Source of the DNA: Nocardia terrae
GTDB taxonomy: Bacteria; Actinomycetota; Actinomycetes; Mycobacteriales; Mycobacteriaceae
Assembly (NCBI RefSeq): GCF_009760405.1
Contig: NZ_WRPP01000005.1
Coordinates: 558,001 to 622,000, forward strand
Length of the DNA stretch: 64,000 bases
Reading direction: 5' to 3'
This document shows, one piece after another, positions 36,397 to 43,596 of the stretch. The notes under the pieces are model-generated. The model was not told the origin of the DNA, did no database searches, and was given only the letters and a program-made list of their open reading frames with translations. Made by a program: the position numbers and the translations under genes. Numbering within the stretch: the first letter of the stretch is position 1; each line of letters opens with the position of its first letter.

Positions 36397-37286
36397 GCCG
36401 CAAACTCCTTCGCGATCTTCACCACCAGGTCCCTGGTGTCTTGCTTCCCCAACGCTACCGTTCGGATGGCTTCGATCGCCTGTCGATATCGGTCGACTTC
36501 CTCGTCGTGCTCGTGGAAGACACTGCCTATAGCACCCTCCGCATAGACGACCGTCGGCAAGGTGAGGCCGCTTGTCCCAGGGGGAAACTCCAGCCAGTCG
36601 AATGTTTGCATGGTGAGTCCAGGATTCGCACCGGCCGAGAACGGAATTATCCGAATCGCCACGTTCTCGCGCTCCCCCACCTTCGCCAGCCATTCAAGTT
36701 GAACCTGCATCACGCGGGGCTCCCCAACACGGTTCCGCACCACGGCCTCGCTCAACAGCGCCTCGTACTGGAATCCGGAATCGTCGAGCCGCGTTTGACG
36801 CTTTGCGCTCAGCTCGATCCGGCGCTCGAGGTCCACCAGGGTCGGACTCGGATTCCCCGCAAGATCGAGTGCACGGCGATAGTCGGGGATCTGGAGCAGC
36901 GCCGGAAGGATCACCGGGTTGTGCGAGATGATCTGGCTCGCAACACCTTCCAAGCGCAGGAACTTGCCTGTATTGGGTGCGACCTGGTCCTTGTACGCCT
37001 TCCAAACGGCCCCTTGTCCCCTGGCCGCTTTCTCCTCGGTCTTCACCTCGGCCCACAGCTCCAGGGCCTTCGCGCGCGCATCGTCATCAGTCTCGTAGAA
37101 GGCGAGCAGGGCGTTGATGTGCAGTTCGCCGAGCCTAGTCGGAGAACCATCCTCCATGCGATCGATGGCTTGCCTCGAAGCACCGATGTGAGTTGCCGCC
37201 GCGAGCACAGCCGTCCGTGGCGCACGCATCCTCAGCTCCCGCATGAAGTTGCCGAAATCCAGGCGAGAGACCGTCAATCCGGTCAT
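36393..37286 (-). CDS. XRE regulator with DUF5753 domain (WhiJ/Scr1 type)
   Basis: 297-aa regulator from ATG 37286. An N-terminal HTH (FGNFMRELRMRAPRTAVLAA, HIGASRQAIDRMEDGSPTRL) is followed by DUF5753 (LEGVASQIISHNPVILPALL, PDYRRALD, RIIPFSAGANPGLTMQTFDW, GSVFHEHDEEVDRYRQAIEA). It is translationally coupled to DUF397. Immediately upstream is an array of five near-identical palindromes that it very probably binds, controlling both itself and the plus-strand genes on the other side. Confidence 0.92.
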   Translation of the reverse strand: MTGLTVSRLDFGNFMRELRMRAPRTAVLAAATHIGASRQAIDRMEDGSPTRLGELHINALLAFYETDDDARAKALELWAEVKTEEKAARGQGAVWKAYKDQVAPNTGKFLRLEGVASQIISHNPVILPALLQIPDYRRALDLAGNPSPTLVDLERRIELSAKRQTRLDDSGFQYEALLSEAVVRNRVGEPRVMQVQLEWLAKVGERENVAIRIIPFSAGANPGLTMQTFDWLEFPPGTSGLTLPTVVYAEGAIGSVFHEHDEEVDRYRQAIEAIRTVALGKQDTRDLVVKIAKEFAA

Positions 37287-37311
37287 TTCATTAGCCTCGC
37301 TATCTGAGGGA

Positions 37312-37408
37312 TGCCCGGAACGGGCATTGCCCGCGAAGGGCATGTCCGCCACGGGCACTGCCCGTTACGGGCAATCCAGGATATTCCATGAACTGCCCGC
37401 TACGGGCA
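37312..37408. promoter_or_regulatory. Array of five 15-bp palindromes (TGCCCG-N3-CGGGCA)
   Basis: Five copies at 37312-37326, 37328-37342, 37343-37357, 37359-37373 and 37394-37408. Copies 1, 4 and 5 are perfect (spacers GAA, TTA, CTA); copies 2 and 3 each have one arm mismatch. The first four are spaced 15-16 bp start to start and lie on nearly opposite helix faces in alternation; the fifth is 35 bp further. The array sits between the XRE start (37286, leftward) and a plus-strand gene (37510), which fits a cooperative operator. Plasmid-type iterons are an alternative, but no replication gene is adjacent. Confidence 0.85.
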
Positions 37409-37509
37409 GTAATCCAACGACGAACTGGTGTCTACTTACAGATAGCACCGAGGACGACCACCGACGAGCCGCCACTCGGCAAATCAACCGGATTCCTCTA
37501 GGAGACGTA

Positions 37510-37719
37510 ATGTCCTGGGATGCTTGGGTTTTGATAGTGTTCGTTGGAACATGCTCATCCATCGTCATCTTCTGCTTGATCGAAGACATCAGAAACGCGG
37601 GCCGGTACGACAGGTCGAACGCTCCCGTGCGCATCCGACTCGAAGACGGCAGCTGGATTGAAGCGCCCAGTCTCGCCCGCAATGGCGGACGCCACCGCGA
37701 AAAGTACGTCAGATCATGA
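37510..37719 (+). CDS. Small single-pass membrane protein
   Basis: 69-aa protein with one N-terminal TM (AWVLIVFVGTCSSIVIFCLI, residues 5-24) and a short basic/acidic cytoplasmic tail. AGGAG lies five bases before the ATG at 37510. It is the first gene rightward of the palindrome array and overlaps the next ORF by 4 bp (ATGA). Function unknown; likely controlled by the DUF5753 regulator. Confidence 0.6.
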   Translation: MSWDAWVLIVFVGTCSSIVIFCLIEDIRNAGRYDRSNAPVRIRLEDGSWIEAPSLARNGGRHREKYVRS

Positions 37720-37928
37720 GCTCTGGACCGATTTCTCCGACACCCCACCAGCGAGGTACATGGCACCCGGTTCTGGAGTTCCCGCAGACCGTGTGCGCGC
37801 AGCTACTTCTCCATCTCAGCTGCACGGCGGGTTACGGGAATGACAAGCGCTCATGCGGGCGCAAGCAGTACCTCCTGGAGATTGTGGAATCGAATCGAGG
37901 GAAGCCTGGATGGGACTTCGAACTGTGA
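37716..37928 (+). CDS. Small hypothetical protein, coupled to the membrane protein
   Basis: 70-aa ORF whose ATG overlaps the stop of the preceding gene. It contains HPVLEFPQTVCAQLLLHLSC, two further Cys, and ends in GKPGWDFEL. No family recognised. The ATGA junction and the overlap with the next gene support coding, but it may be short-lived cargo. Confidence 0.5.
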   Translation: MSSGPISPTPHQRGTWHPVLEFPQTVCAQLLLHLSCTAGYGNDKRSCGRKQYLLEIVESNRGKPGWDFEL

Positions 37929-38143
37929 CTGGAACCATCTCCCGCGTCAGTCATGGCAGATTGCCGCATTCGGAATACCTGGAAACCGAGAACGGTGTAA
38001 AGATCCTGCTACGGCGGCATCACACATGTACAGCAGGGGACGCTGCGACACCGCAATCATGCAGTGCCAGAAATCAACTCATAGAGATCGCCAGGATGCG
38101 CGGATGGGCATGGACGCCCACAGGCTCGGCGCTGAACGTCTAG
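37910..38143 (+). CDS. Small hypothetical protein
   Basis: 77-aa ORF beginning at ATG 37910 with GAGGGAAG upstream, overlapping the previous gene by 19 bp. The N-terminal half looks like a small beta domain (GTISRVSHGRLPHSEYLETE, NGVKILLRRHHTC). No named family. Confidence 0.45.
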   Translation: MGLRTVTGTISRVSHGRLPHSEYLETENGVKILLRRHHTCTAGDAATPQSCSARNQLIEIARMRGWAWTPTGSALNV

Positions 38144-38319
38144 GCAAAGTCCGACAACACCGACCACGAAGACAGACTCCATTGTCGCACTGCGACTTAC
38201 CGCCTCCCATCGTCCTGGCTGTCTGTGTCACCAAACCGTAGAGCCGGGATTGATAGACATGCCTGGATTTGGATGCCGCACTGTGGAATGGCTTCGGACA
38301 GAGCGAAGGGGTACCGGCG

Positions 38320-38571
38320 ATGGCGATGAGCGTAACCGAGGCGATATTACTGGGCGCGCTGAGCACCTCGGAACCAGGGATGTCCCGCACCGTGCGGCAG
38401 CTCTCCGACGAGCTCGGCCTCGCCTCCGGGACCGTCCGACGCGTACTTCACAGACTCGCCCTTGCAGGCCTCGTCGTCAGCACCGTTCACAACCCGGCCA
38501 GATGGACAGCGACAGACCGCGGCCGCCGCGTCGCGAATGAGCCTGTCTATCGGCCCTTCCTGCGGCCCTGA
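38320..38571 (+). CDS. Small winged-helix DNA-binding protein
   Basis: 83-aa protein that is almost entirely one winged helix: VTEAILLGALSTSEPGMSRT, VRQLSDELGLASGTVRRVLH, RLALAGLVVSTVHNPARWT. It starts at ATG 38320 (ATG 38326 alternative) behind GAAGGGG. It resembles GntR/MarR-like one-domain regulators on mobile elements and may control cargo or transfer functions. Confidence 0.62.
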   Translation: MAMSVTEAILLGALSTSEPGMSRTVRQLSDELGLASGTVRRVLHRLALAGLVVSTVHNPARWTATDRGRRVANEPVYRPFLRP

Positions 38572-38773
38572 GGCCCGAACCGTCGCTGTAACTATGCGCG
38601 TTGAGCCGGTTACCCCTAGCCGTCCATCCTTGCCTCAGTACGCGGACCAATCGGCTACTACCGAAAGCTGAGTTCATCCGCTACCTCCACACCAAGAGGC
38701 GCCAGGAGCACGGCGACCATGGCCGCGGAGGGCTGGCGGTCAGGTCGCCTCCCCAGCGCACCACCCAAGTCGA

Positions 38774-39274
38774 CTACGGCGCGAAGTTGCCCTGGTCAAT
38801 CTTCGTGCTCGCCTTGCGGAACGATCGCTCCCCGAGTCCTGGTGCTGCTCGGTCGATTTCGCTCTTCCGGTTCGCGAACTCCCCCAGGTTCCGTCGCACG
38901 TCAGCGAGATCAAGAGTCGAATCGGCGGCGAGATCGAGGTTTCGGACCTGACGGAGCTCGACCTTCAACGCCGCAAGATCCCGTCCGGCGTCGAGGTGCT
39001 TTTGCGCGCTCTCCTGCGGATTCACCAGCGTAAGAACGGCCGACAACGCACTGGCGACCAGTGCCGCCACCGCAGCAACCACAGGTGACCACTGTCCGAT
39101 CACCGACGCTGCGGCGATCGCCGCGGAAACCGCCGCAATACCACCAAAAACCAGATGACTTCGTTGACCACGTTCGGCAGCCGCGAAGTGAGACTTCTCG
39201 GTGTACAGCAGATCGCTGAGCATATGGTCGGCTTCGGCCTGGAGGCTCTGACGTAGATCATCCACAGCAGACAT
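38774..39274 (-). CDS. SLATT-domain two-TM effector of a CBASS-like system
   Basis: 166-aa membrane protein. An amphipathic N-terminal helix (DLRQSLQAEADHML) and DLLYTEKSHFAAAERGQRSH are followed by two adjacent TM helices (about residues 41-60 and 64-84) and a C-terminal coiled-coil-like stretch (AQKHLDAGRDLAALKVELRQ). This is the SLATT layout: a predicted pore-forming effector associated with SMODS nucleotidyltransferases. It starts four bases after the stop of the nucleotidyltransferase gene, with AAAGG bridging the gap, so the two are translated together. In CBASS logic it would depolarise or permeabilise the membrane when the cyclic-nucleotide signal appears. Confidence 0.82.
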   Translation of the reverse strand: MSAVDDLRQSLQAEADHMLSDLLYTEKSHFAAAERGQRSHLVFGGIAAVSAAIAAASVIGQWSPVVAAVAALVASALSAVLTLVNPQESAQKHLDAGRDLAALKVELRQVRNLDLAADSTLDLADVRRNLGEFANRKSEIDRAAPGLGERSFRKASTKIDQGNFAP

Positions 39275-39278
39275 CCTT

Positions 39279-40136
39279 TCACCACGAGGGGTACGGGAAG
39301 GCAGCGCCGAAGAGCGTATACATGGACTTCCAGTACTCAGATGCGTCCCTGGTCTTCTTAGCCACATAGGCACGTTCAAGAGCAGCGTGTGCACGACGGA
39401 TCGCGGCAAGGGCGGTGAGACGGTTCTGTTCCGACGAACACGGTCGGATGCGAGTCACGATCCCGATCGGATCATTCATGGCGGCCAAGTTCGACGAGAT
39501 CATCTTCAGCAACACAACACGCATGTCGATGTCGTAGTAGATGCTCGATTCCCCGGCAGCGTGTTGCGCAGCACGTAGCTCAAGGTAGGTCGACGAAATC
39601 GGCACGCCGTTGTGGTACTTCCATGCTTTGAGAAGCCGCACCAGAGGTTTCACCTTCTTCCCAAGGCGGTCGTTCTGCGCACTCACATATCGGTTGTGCG
39701 CAGCCGGCACCGACTCGACCCACTCCTCGTTCGGTCCCGGGATCACGAAGACGTCGTCACTGCCCTTCCGGCTTGAGTAGTACGCGGGCGCCACTTCGAA
39801 GTGGGGGCCTGTCGAGAACTGGATCTTCACTGCAGGGCTGCCGACCTTCAGCTCTCTGAAGCGCCAAGACTCGACGGCCAGCGCATTCTTAGCCTTGGTG
39901 AGCGCCCAACTCGGACTGACCGGACGTTCAGCCGCACTGATGCGGCCCATCAAGTCGACATCACTGTGGCCGGGAATCGCAGTCCCATGTGTGAACGAGC
40001 CGCTTTCGAATGTCATCCACACGCCCGCCGACTTGAGAAGCCGGTCTATCAGCGCTCGACGATCCGCAACCAGTTGCCGATCCGGGCTCGGCGTGACGAG
40101 CGTATCGACGAACGCTCCCAACGGATCTTCCGGCAT
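39279..40136 (-). CDS. CD-NTase (SMODS, cGAS/DncV-like nucleotidyltransferase)
   Basis: 285-aa nucleotidyltransferase. The active-site signature is SGSFTHGTAIPGHSDVDLM, with GS at residues 46-47 and the metal-binding D59 and D61. The third acidic residue is E114 in HFEVAPAYY instead of the more usual Asp. A helix KKVKPLVRLLKAWKYHNG (160-177) is typical of OAS/cGAS-like folds. In CBASS such enzymes make cyclic di- or trinucleotides on phage infection to activate the effector encoded next. GGAGGTTGG precedes the ATG at 40136. No Cap2/Cap3 ubiquitin-like genes or HORMA/Trip13 genes are adjacent, so it is a minimal two-gene layout. Confidence 0.87.
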   Translation of the reverse strand: MPEDPLGAFVDTLVTPSPDRQLVADRRALIDRLLKSAGVWMTFESGSFTHGTAIPGHSDVDLMGRISAAERPVSPSWALTKAKNALAVESWRFRELKVGSPAVKIQFSTGPHFEVAPAYYSSRKGSDDVFVIPGPNEEWVESVPAAHNRYVSAQNDRLGKKVKPLVRLLKAWKYHNGVPISSTYLELRAAQHAAGESSIYYDIDMRVVLLKMISSNLAAMNDPIGIVTRIRPCSSEQNRLTALAAIRRAHAALERAYVAKKTRDASEYWKSMYTLFGAAFPYPSW

Positions 40137-40234
40137 CCAACCTCCATCAGCGCGAAGCGATTTCCTCGCAGTCCCGAGGACATCCAGACCTTAATCCTCG
40201 AAGCCGACACCTCACGGAGCCCCGATGACCAATC

Positions 40235-40268
40235 GAGCCCCGGACCGGTCTGCGTCGGTTCGGGGCTC
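40235..40268. terminator. Strong hairpin between the HTH gene and the CD-NTase gene
   Basis: GAGCCCCGGACC, ten bases, GGTTCGGGGCTC: a 12-bp stem with one G-T pair. It lacks a clear U-run on either strand. Placed between the HTH gene (ends 40379) and the CD-NTase start (40136), it may terminate the HTH transcript or attenuate read-through into the defence genes. Confidence 0.5.
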
Positions 40269-40378
40269 GTTCGGGGGTAATCGCCCATGATGATCGCTCA
40301 GCATGTTTGACGGATCAGGACACTACAGGTCTGAGCACTCGTCGTTGCGCCCGTTATGACCCGCGACATGCACACTGG

Positions 40379-40627
40379 CTAGTGGTGGTCACGCGCCACA
40401 GGGGCTACTCCGCGCCGTCGGCGCCGGGCGAGTAGATACGAGATGTTTTGCTGGGACATATCCGACAGCTCGGCCAAACGGTCCTGCGTGTAGTACTCAG
40501 GATCCGCAGTACGAAGCCTCCGCAGCAGGCTCAGCCGAGCCTCCTTCGCCTTCTCCGCCGTGCCGATGATGAGGTTGTACTCCCGGAAGTGTTGCCGGAT
40601 CAGCGAGTCCCGATCGTCGTCATTCAT
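40379..40627 (-). CDS. Small XRE-like HTH protein
   Basis: 82-aa protein from ATG 40627. A helical N-terminal part (YNLIIGTAEKAKEARLSLLR) leads to an HTH-like segment, YYTQDRLAELSDMSQQNISY, followed by LLARRRRRG. It could regulate itself through the TACAAG palindrome about 90 bp upstream and may influence the downstream CBASS-like genes, which are 242 bp further on the same strand. Confidence 0.65.
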   Translation of the reverse strand: MNDDDRDSLIRQHFREYNLIIGTAEKAKEARLSLLRRLRTADPEYYTQDRLAELSDMSQQNISYLLARRRRRGVAPVARDHH

Positions 40628-40715
40628 CGCGCCTCCGATCACCAGCAGCCTGTACAAGACCCGTGCGCCGTCGGCACGCGGCGAACCTGTGTCTCGAACT
40701 CGTACCGAACCCATT

Positions 40716-40730
40716 TACAAGCACCTTGTA
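40716..40730. promoter_or_regulatory. Perfect TACAAG-N3-CTTGTA palindrome
   Basis: TACAAG-CAC-CTTGTA, a perfect 6-3-6 palindrome 89 bp upstream of the small HTH gene. A second TACAAG half-site occurs at 40653-40658, closer to the start. The 6-3-6 geometry is the same as in the TGCCCG array at 37.3 kb, but the sequence differs, so another dimeric HTH protein is expected; the adjacent HTH protein is the simplest candidate. Confidence 0.6.
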
Positions 40731-41292
40731 CCTCACCTCCATCCGGGAAAGCGCATCGGAATGTGCTCGACAGCGACCACCACACGAAGCAGACCAGTGC
40801 GCTACGGAGACCACACGGCCGACATCTTGTTCAGCGGTGACGAACTCGGAAAGACGGACGAAACTGATCGTCGTCGACCTCCTAGCGACAGCAAAGAGAA
40901 AGATTCGCCAGCCGTTTGCTAGCCTCGAAAACTCGCCGGAGTGTCGCCGAATGACACGCCGAGCGGCTCGTACAGGTGGGTGGCCACCGTTGATCCACAT
41001 GGGAGGCGTTTCATCTACCCGCATGACTCCGGATCCCTTACGCTCGAAACTAACGTCCCCACGCCGATACCGATGGTTGACCGCATGGGAACTAGCGGGA
41101 ATCGGACTCCATTTTTGGCTCCACGTTTGAGAGCCCGAAGGCGGGAAACCCGAGGAAACAGCGGGAACTGCAAGGCAGTCCCCGAACGGCGAAAACTGCT
41201 GGTGCGGAACCGATTCCAGCCTCTGACGGGCCTTCTCGGAACAGCTTCGTCGTACCCAGGTTGATACGCCTTGAACCGGTTGAACGTCAAGG
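40731..41292. other. Non-coding or decayed stretch
   Basis: About 560 bp. Several frames are open but none has codon or motif character on either strand, and none has a good ribosome-binding site. I see no RNA gene or repeat. Its position between the defence locus and a dead integrase suggests element-border debris. Confidence 0.4.
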
Positions 41293-41645
41293 TCACAGCG
41301 TTGCGAGTACATTACGCGGCCTCCAGATTCCAACTTTGCTCCGACTTTGAGGTTTCAACGACTCCATCGCCTCGGCGTTGTCCACCGCCGGACGGACATA
41401 TCCATCGTGGTCGATGTAGTGCAACGGTGGCGATCGTCTGCGCCTCCGCATGCCCGAGTTGAGCACTCGCCCGAGGCGAATCCGCGGTCTTGCCGGTGAC
41501 GTGCGACGCGGCGGTATCTCGAAAGTTGCCGTACCGCACCCAGTCCAGGGGCGTTTCGCGAAGTACTTCCGCAGCAGCTGATCAGCGGCACCGAGCGAGA
41601 CGAAAGCGAAATCGTCTGCGACGTTGAAGGTTTGCTGCGATGATG
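41293..41645 (-). pseudogene. Decayed tyrosine recombinase (integrase), C-terminal part
   Basis: Three frames on the minus strand line up as the catalytic C terminus of a tyrosine recombinase. The first reads LGAADQLLRKYF. The second reads WVRYGNFRDTAASHVTGKT and RASAQLGHAEAQTIATV (box II Arg in FRDTAASH and the LGH motif). The third reads HYIDHDGYVRPAVDNAEAME with the nucleophile Tyr in HYI, ending with a stop at 41293. At least two frameshifts separate these pieces, and the N-terminal two thirds are absent. An intact version would integrate a mobile element. Confidence 0.75.
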
Positions 41646-41726
41646 GTGGGAGCTTCGGTAGTGGTGGACCAGGTGTCGACGATAGGCCCGGGGGGGTATT
41701 GCATGCTCGGCGATAAGGAGTTCCAG

Positions 41727-42047
41727 ATGGCCGCGGAAGACACTACGACCCCTCAGCCGTACTCGTCATCGCGTCTCGACGGATCAGTTGCCACGGGGAC
41801 GTACCGGGTCACCTCGATGGAACTCATCAGCGGCGTGTTGAAGTTGCAGTTCGAGGGGGCATTCGAGGGCGAGGCCGAAGCCACGGTCATGTCCACCCTG
41901 ATCAGCGGCACACTGGTGTTCAGGACGCTGTCGTTTCCTGGCGGGGAATACCCGGCAGCCGACATCGAGGCGCTGCGGCAGTCGATCAACGAAACCGTCT
42001 CGAAGATGACACTCCAGGAATTCCTCGACGCGTCTTTCACCAACTAA
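41727..42047 (+). CDS. Hypothetical protein
   Basis: 106-aa ORF from ATG 41727, preceded by AAGGAG nine bases upstream; earlier in-frame starts at 41703 and 41640 are less well supported. It looks like a small beta-rich domain (GTYRVTSMELISGVLKLQFE, GEAEATVMSTLISGTLVFRT) with a helical end SINETVSKMTLQEFLDA. No family recognised. Confidence 0.5.
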   Translation: MAAEDTTTPQPYSSSRLDGSVATGTYRVTSMELISGVLKLQFEGAFEGEAEATVMSTLISGTLVFRTLSFPGGEYPAADIEALRQSINETVSKMTLQEFLDASFTN

Positions 42048-42445
42048 AACCCCATCCGGGCGGCAATCAGCGTTGGTCGCCATGACCCTGCTCGCCACTG
42101 AAACCAAAGTAAATCCAACGGCGAGTGCGGTTTTGATCAAGCCGGCCGGTCCCGTGGCGGCTTCGGGGTGACCGATGGTGGATTCGATCGAGCCGGTCAG
42201 GCACGGTTGCCCAGCGGGGCGGCGGGTGCCGATGGCTTGCAGCCCGCTGATGTCCCCGGCCGGAGCGGCGTTGCCGTGGGCTTCGGCGCACCCGATCGCG
42301 GACGGTCGATTCCCGCTGTGCGGCAGTCCCTTTCGATGACCTGCCGATCGCCCTCGACCGAGGGCGATGGTGGCCTTGGCGGTGCGGTGCCCAGCGGCAC
42401 GACAGGGCGTTCGAGCACTGCCGATGCGGCCTCACGGTGTCATGA
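42048..42445. other. Gene-free stretch with a hairpin
   Basis: About 400 bp with no supported gene. At 42347-42368 lies a perfect 9-bp hairpin, ATCGCCCTC-GACC-GAGGGCGAT, without a U-run. It may end transcription from the 41.7-kb ORF or from the convergent VOC gene. Confidence 0.4.
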
Positions 42446-42835
42446 TCAGCGCACTACCTCGGCGATGCCGAGCATGTTGCCCTCGCTGTCGCGGAACCAG
42501 GCGGCTCGTTCTCCGCGGCCCTTGCTCGGATAGTTGCCTTCGATGTCCATGATCCCGTTCACGGCACCGTCGTACTGCTCGAATACCACCCCGCGAGCAC
42601 GCAATTCGGCGACGGCCACATCGATATCATCGACATAGAAGCCCATCTGAGTGAACGAGCCGTCCGACGCACCGGCGGAGGCGAACAAACAGAACACGCC
42701 CGCTGCGCCCTCGTACCGCAGACCACCCTCGCGTTCCTCCACCGGTTCGAGGCCGAGTTTCTCGGCATACCAGCGACGAGCACGGGCGAGATCCCGAGTG
42801 GGGATACGGGCTTCGATTCGCGCATTGTTCAGCAC
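42446..42835 (-). CDS. VOC-family (glyoxalase/dioxygenase fold) protein
   Basis: 129-aa VOC protein: NARIEARIPTRDLARARRWY at the N terminus, then LGLEPVEER, LFASAGASDGSFTQMGFYVD and the C-terminal WFRDSEGNMLGIAEV with a typical terminal Glu-containing strand. Members bind metal and act on small hydrophobic or thiol-conjugated molecules; the substrate is unknown. It stands alone. Confidence 0.85.
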   Translation of the reverse strand: MLNNARIEARIPTRDLARARRWYAEKLGLEPVEEREGGLRYEGAAGVFCLFASAGASDGSFTQMGFYVDDIDVAVAELRARGVVFEQYDGAVNGIMDIEGNYPSKGRGERAAWFRDSEGNMLGIAEVVR

Positions 42836-42954
42836 CCTCGCATGCTAACCAGGTTCGACCGATGCACACCGGCGGACTGCGCCAACCCCACTTGGCGTGG
42901 TTACTCGGCATTCGGCTACTTCAGCTCACCATCGTCGGCGATTGCCAGACTGTC

Positions 42955-43352
42955 GACGCGCCGTAGTCCCAGCGGTGGATCTGGTGCAGGTCGATGTAGT
43001 CGGTCCCCAGTCACTTCAGCGAGGCGTCGAGCTCGGCGAGGATCGCCTTGCCCGCGCCGTTCGGGCCGGGACGCGTCCGCATCCAGACCTTGGTGGCGAG
43101 AACGACCTCCTCACGCCGGGCGAAGTCCTTGACCGCTCGACCGACGATCTCCTCGCTGCTTCCGGCGCTGTATCCATTGGCCGTGTCGAGGAAGTTGACG
43201 CCGCTCTCGAGGGCCTTCTCGACGATGTCCCGGCTGGCGTCCACGCTCAGCGACCAGGGCTCACCGCCCCGGTCCGGCTCGCCGAAGCTCATGCAGCCCA
43301 ACGTGATTGCGGAGACTTCCAGTCCGGTCGATCCGAGCTTGATGTATCGCAT
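42955..43352 (-). pseudogene. Truncated aldo/keto reductase
   Basis: From ATG 43352 the frame reads MRYIKLGSTGLEVSAITLGC, then FLDTANGYSAGSSEEIVGRA with the catalytic Asp and Tyr, and VLATKVWMRTRPGPNG. An in-frame TGA at 43011-43013 interrupts SLK-stop-LGTDYIDLHQIHRWDYG, where an Arg is expected (CGA to TGA). The homology ends near 42955, and roughly two thirds of the barrel is missing. It is therefore dead by both a nonsense mutation and a 3' deletion. Confidence 0.78.
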
Positions 43353-43596
43353 GCGTCCGAACCTAGGAGTCGGAGTGCGCTCCATCGCAAATGCCGCCCC
43401 CGGGGTGGCGGCGCCGGTCTCCGTGTTTGTCGAGCACCCTTCCGCGGTCGACCACGAAGTCGTTTGAGCGGCAGCGGGAATCGGTTCGACCCGGACCCGC
43501 TCCGGCGTGCCGGAGTGTGTGAAACAACCGTACGTAATATCGGTGGTGGATTTCCCGCCGGAGCAGTAGCGGCGGGTTGTGGATGAAAGGATCCCG

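Noticed and set aside
37312-37408. Reading the palindrome array as a CRISPR or a plasmid origin
   Set aside because: Spacing is 0-1 bp within the first four units, each unit is a self-palindrome, and no cas or rep gene is adjacent; an operator array is simpler.
38774-40136. Reading the nucleotidyltransferase/membrane pair as a MNT-HEPN toxin-antitoxin system
   Set aside because: The nucleotidyltransferase is 285 aa with the OAS/cGAS-like helix after the active site, much larger than MNT antitoxins, and the partner is a two-TM SLATT protein rather than a HEPN RNase.
40620-41333. A 237-codon minus-strand frame over the region between the HTH gene and the integrase remnant
   Set aside because: No motif, poor start, overlaps the real HTH gene start and the operator palindrome; composition is not protein-like.
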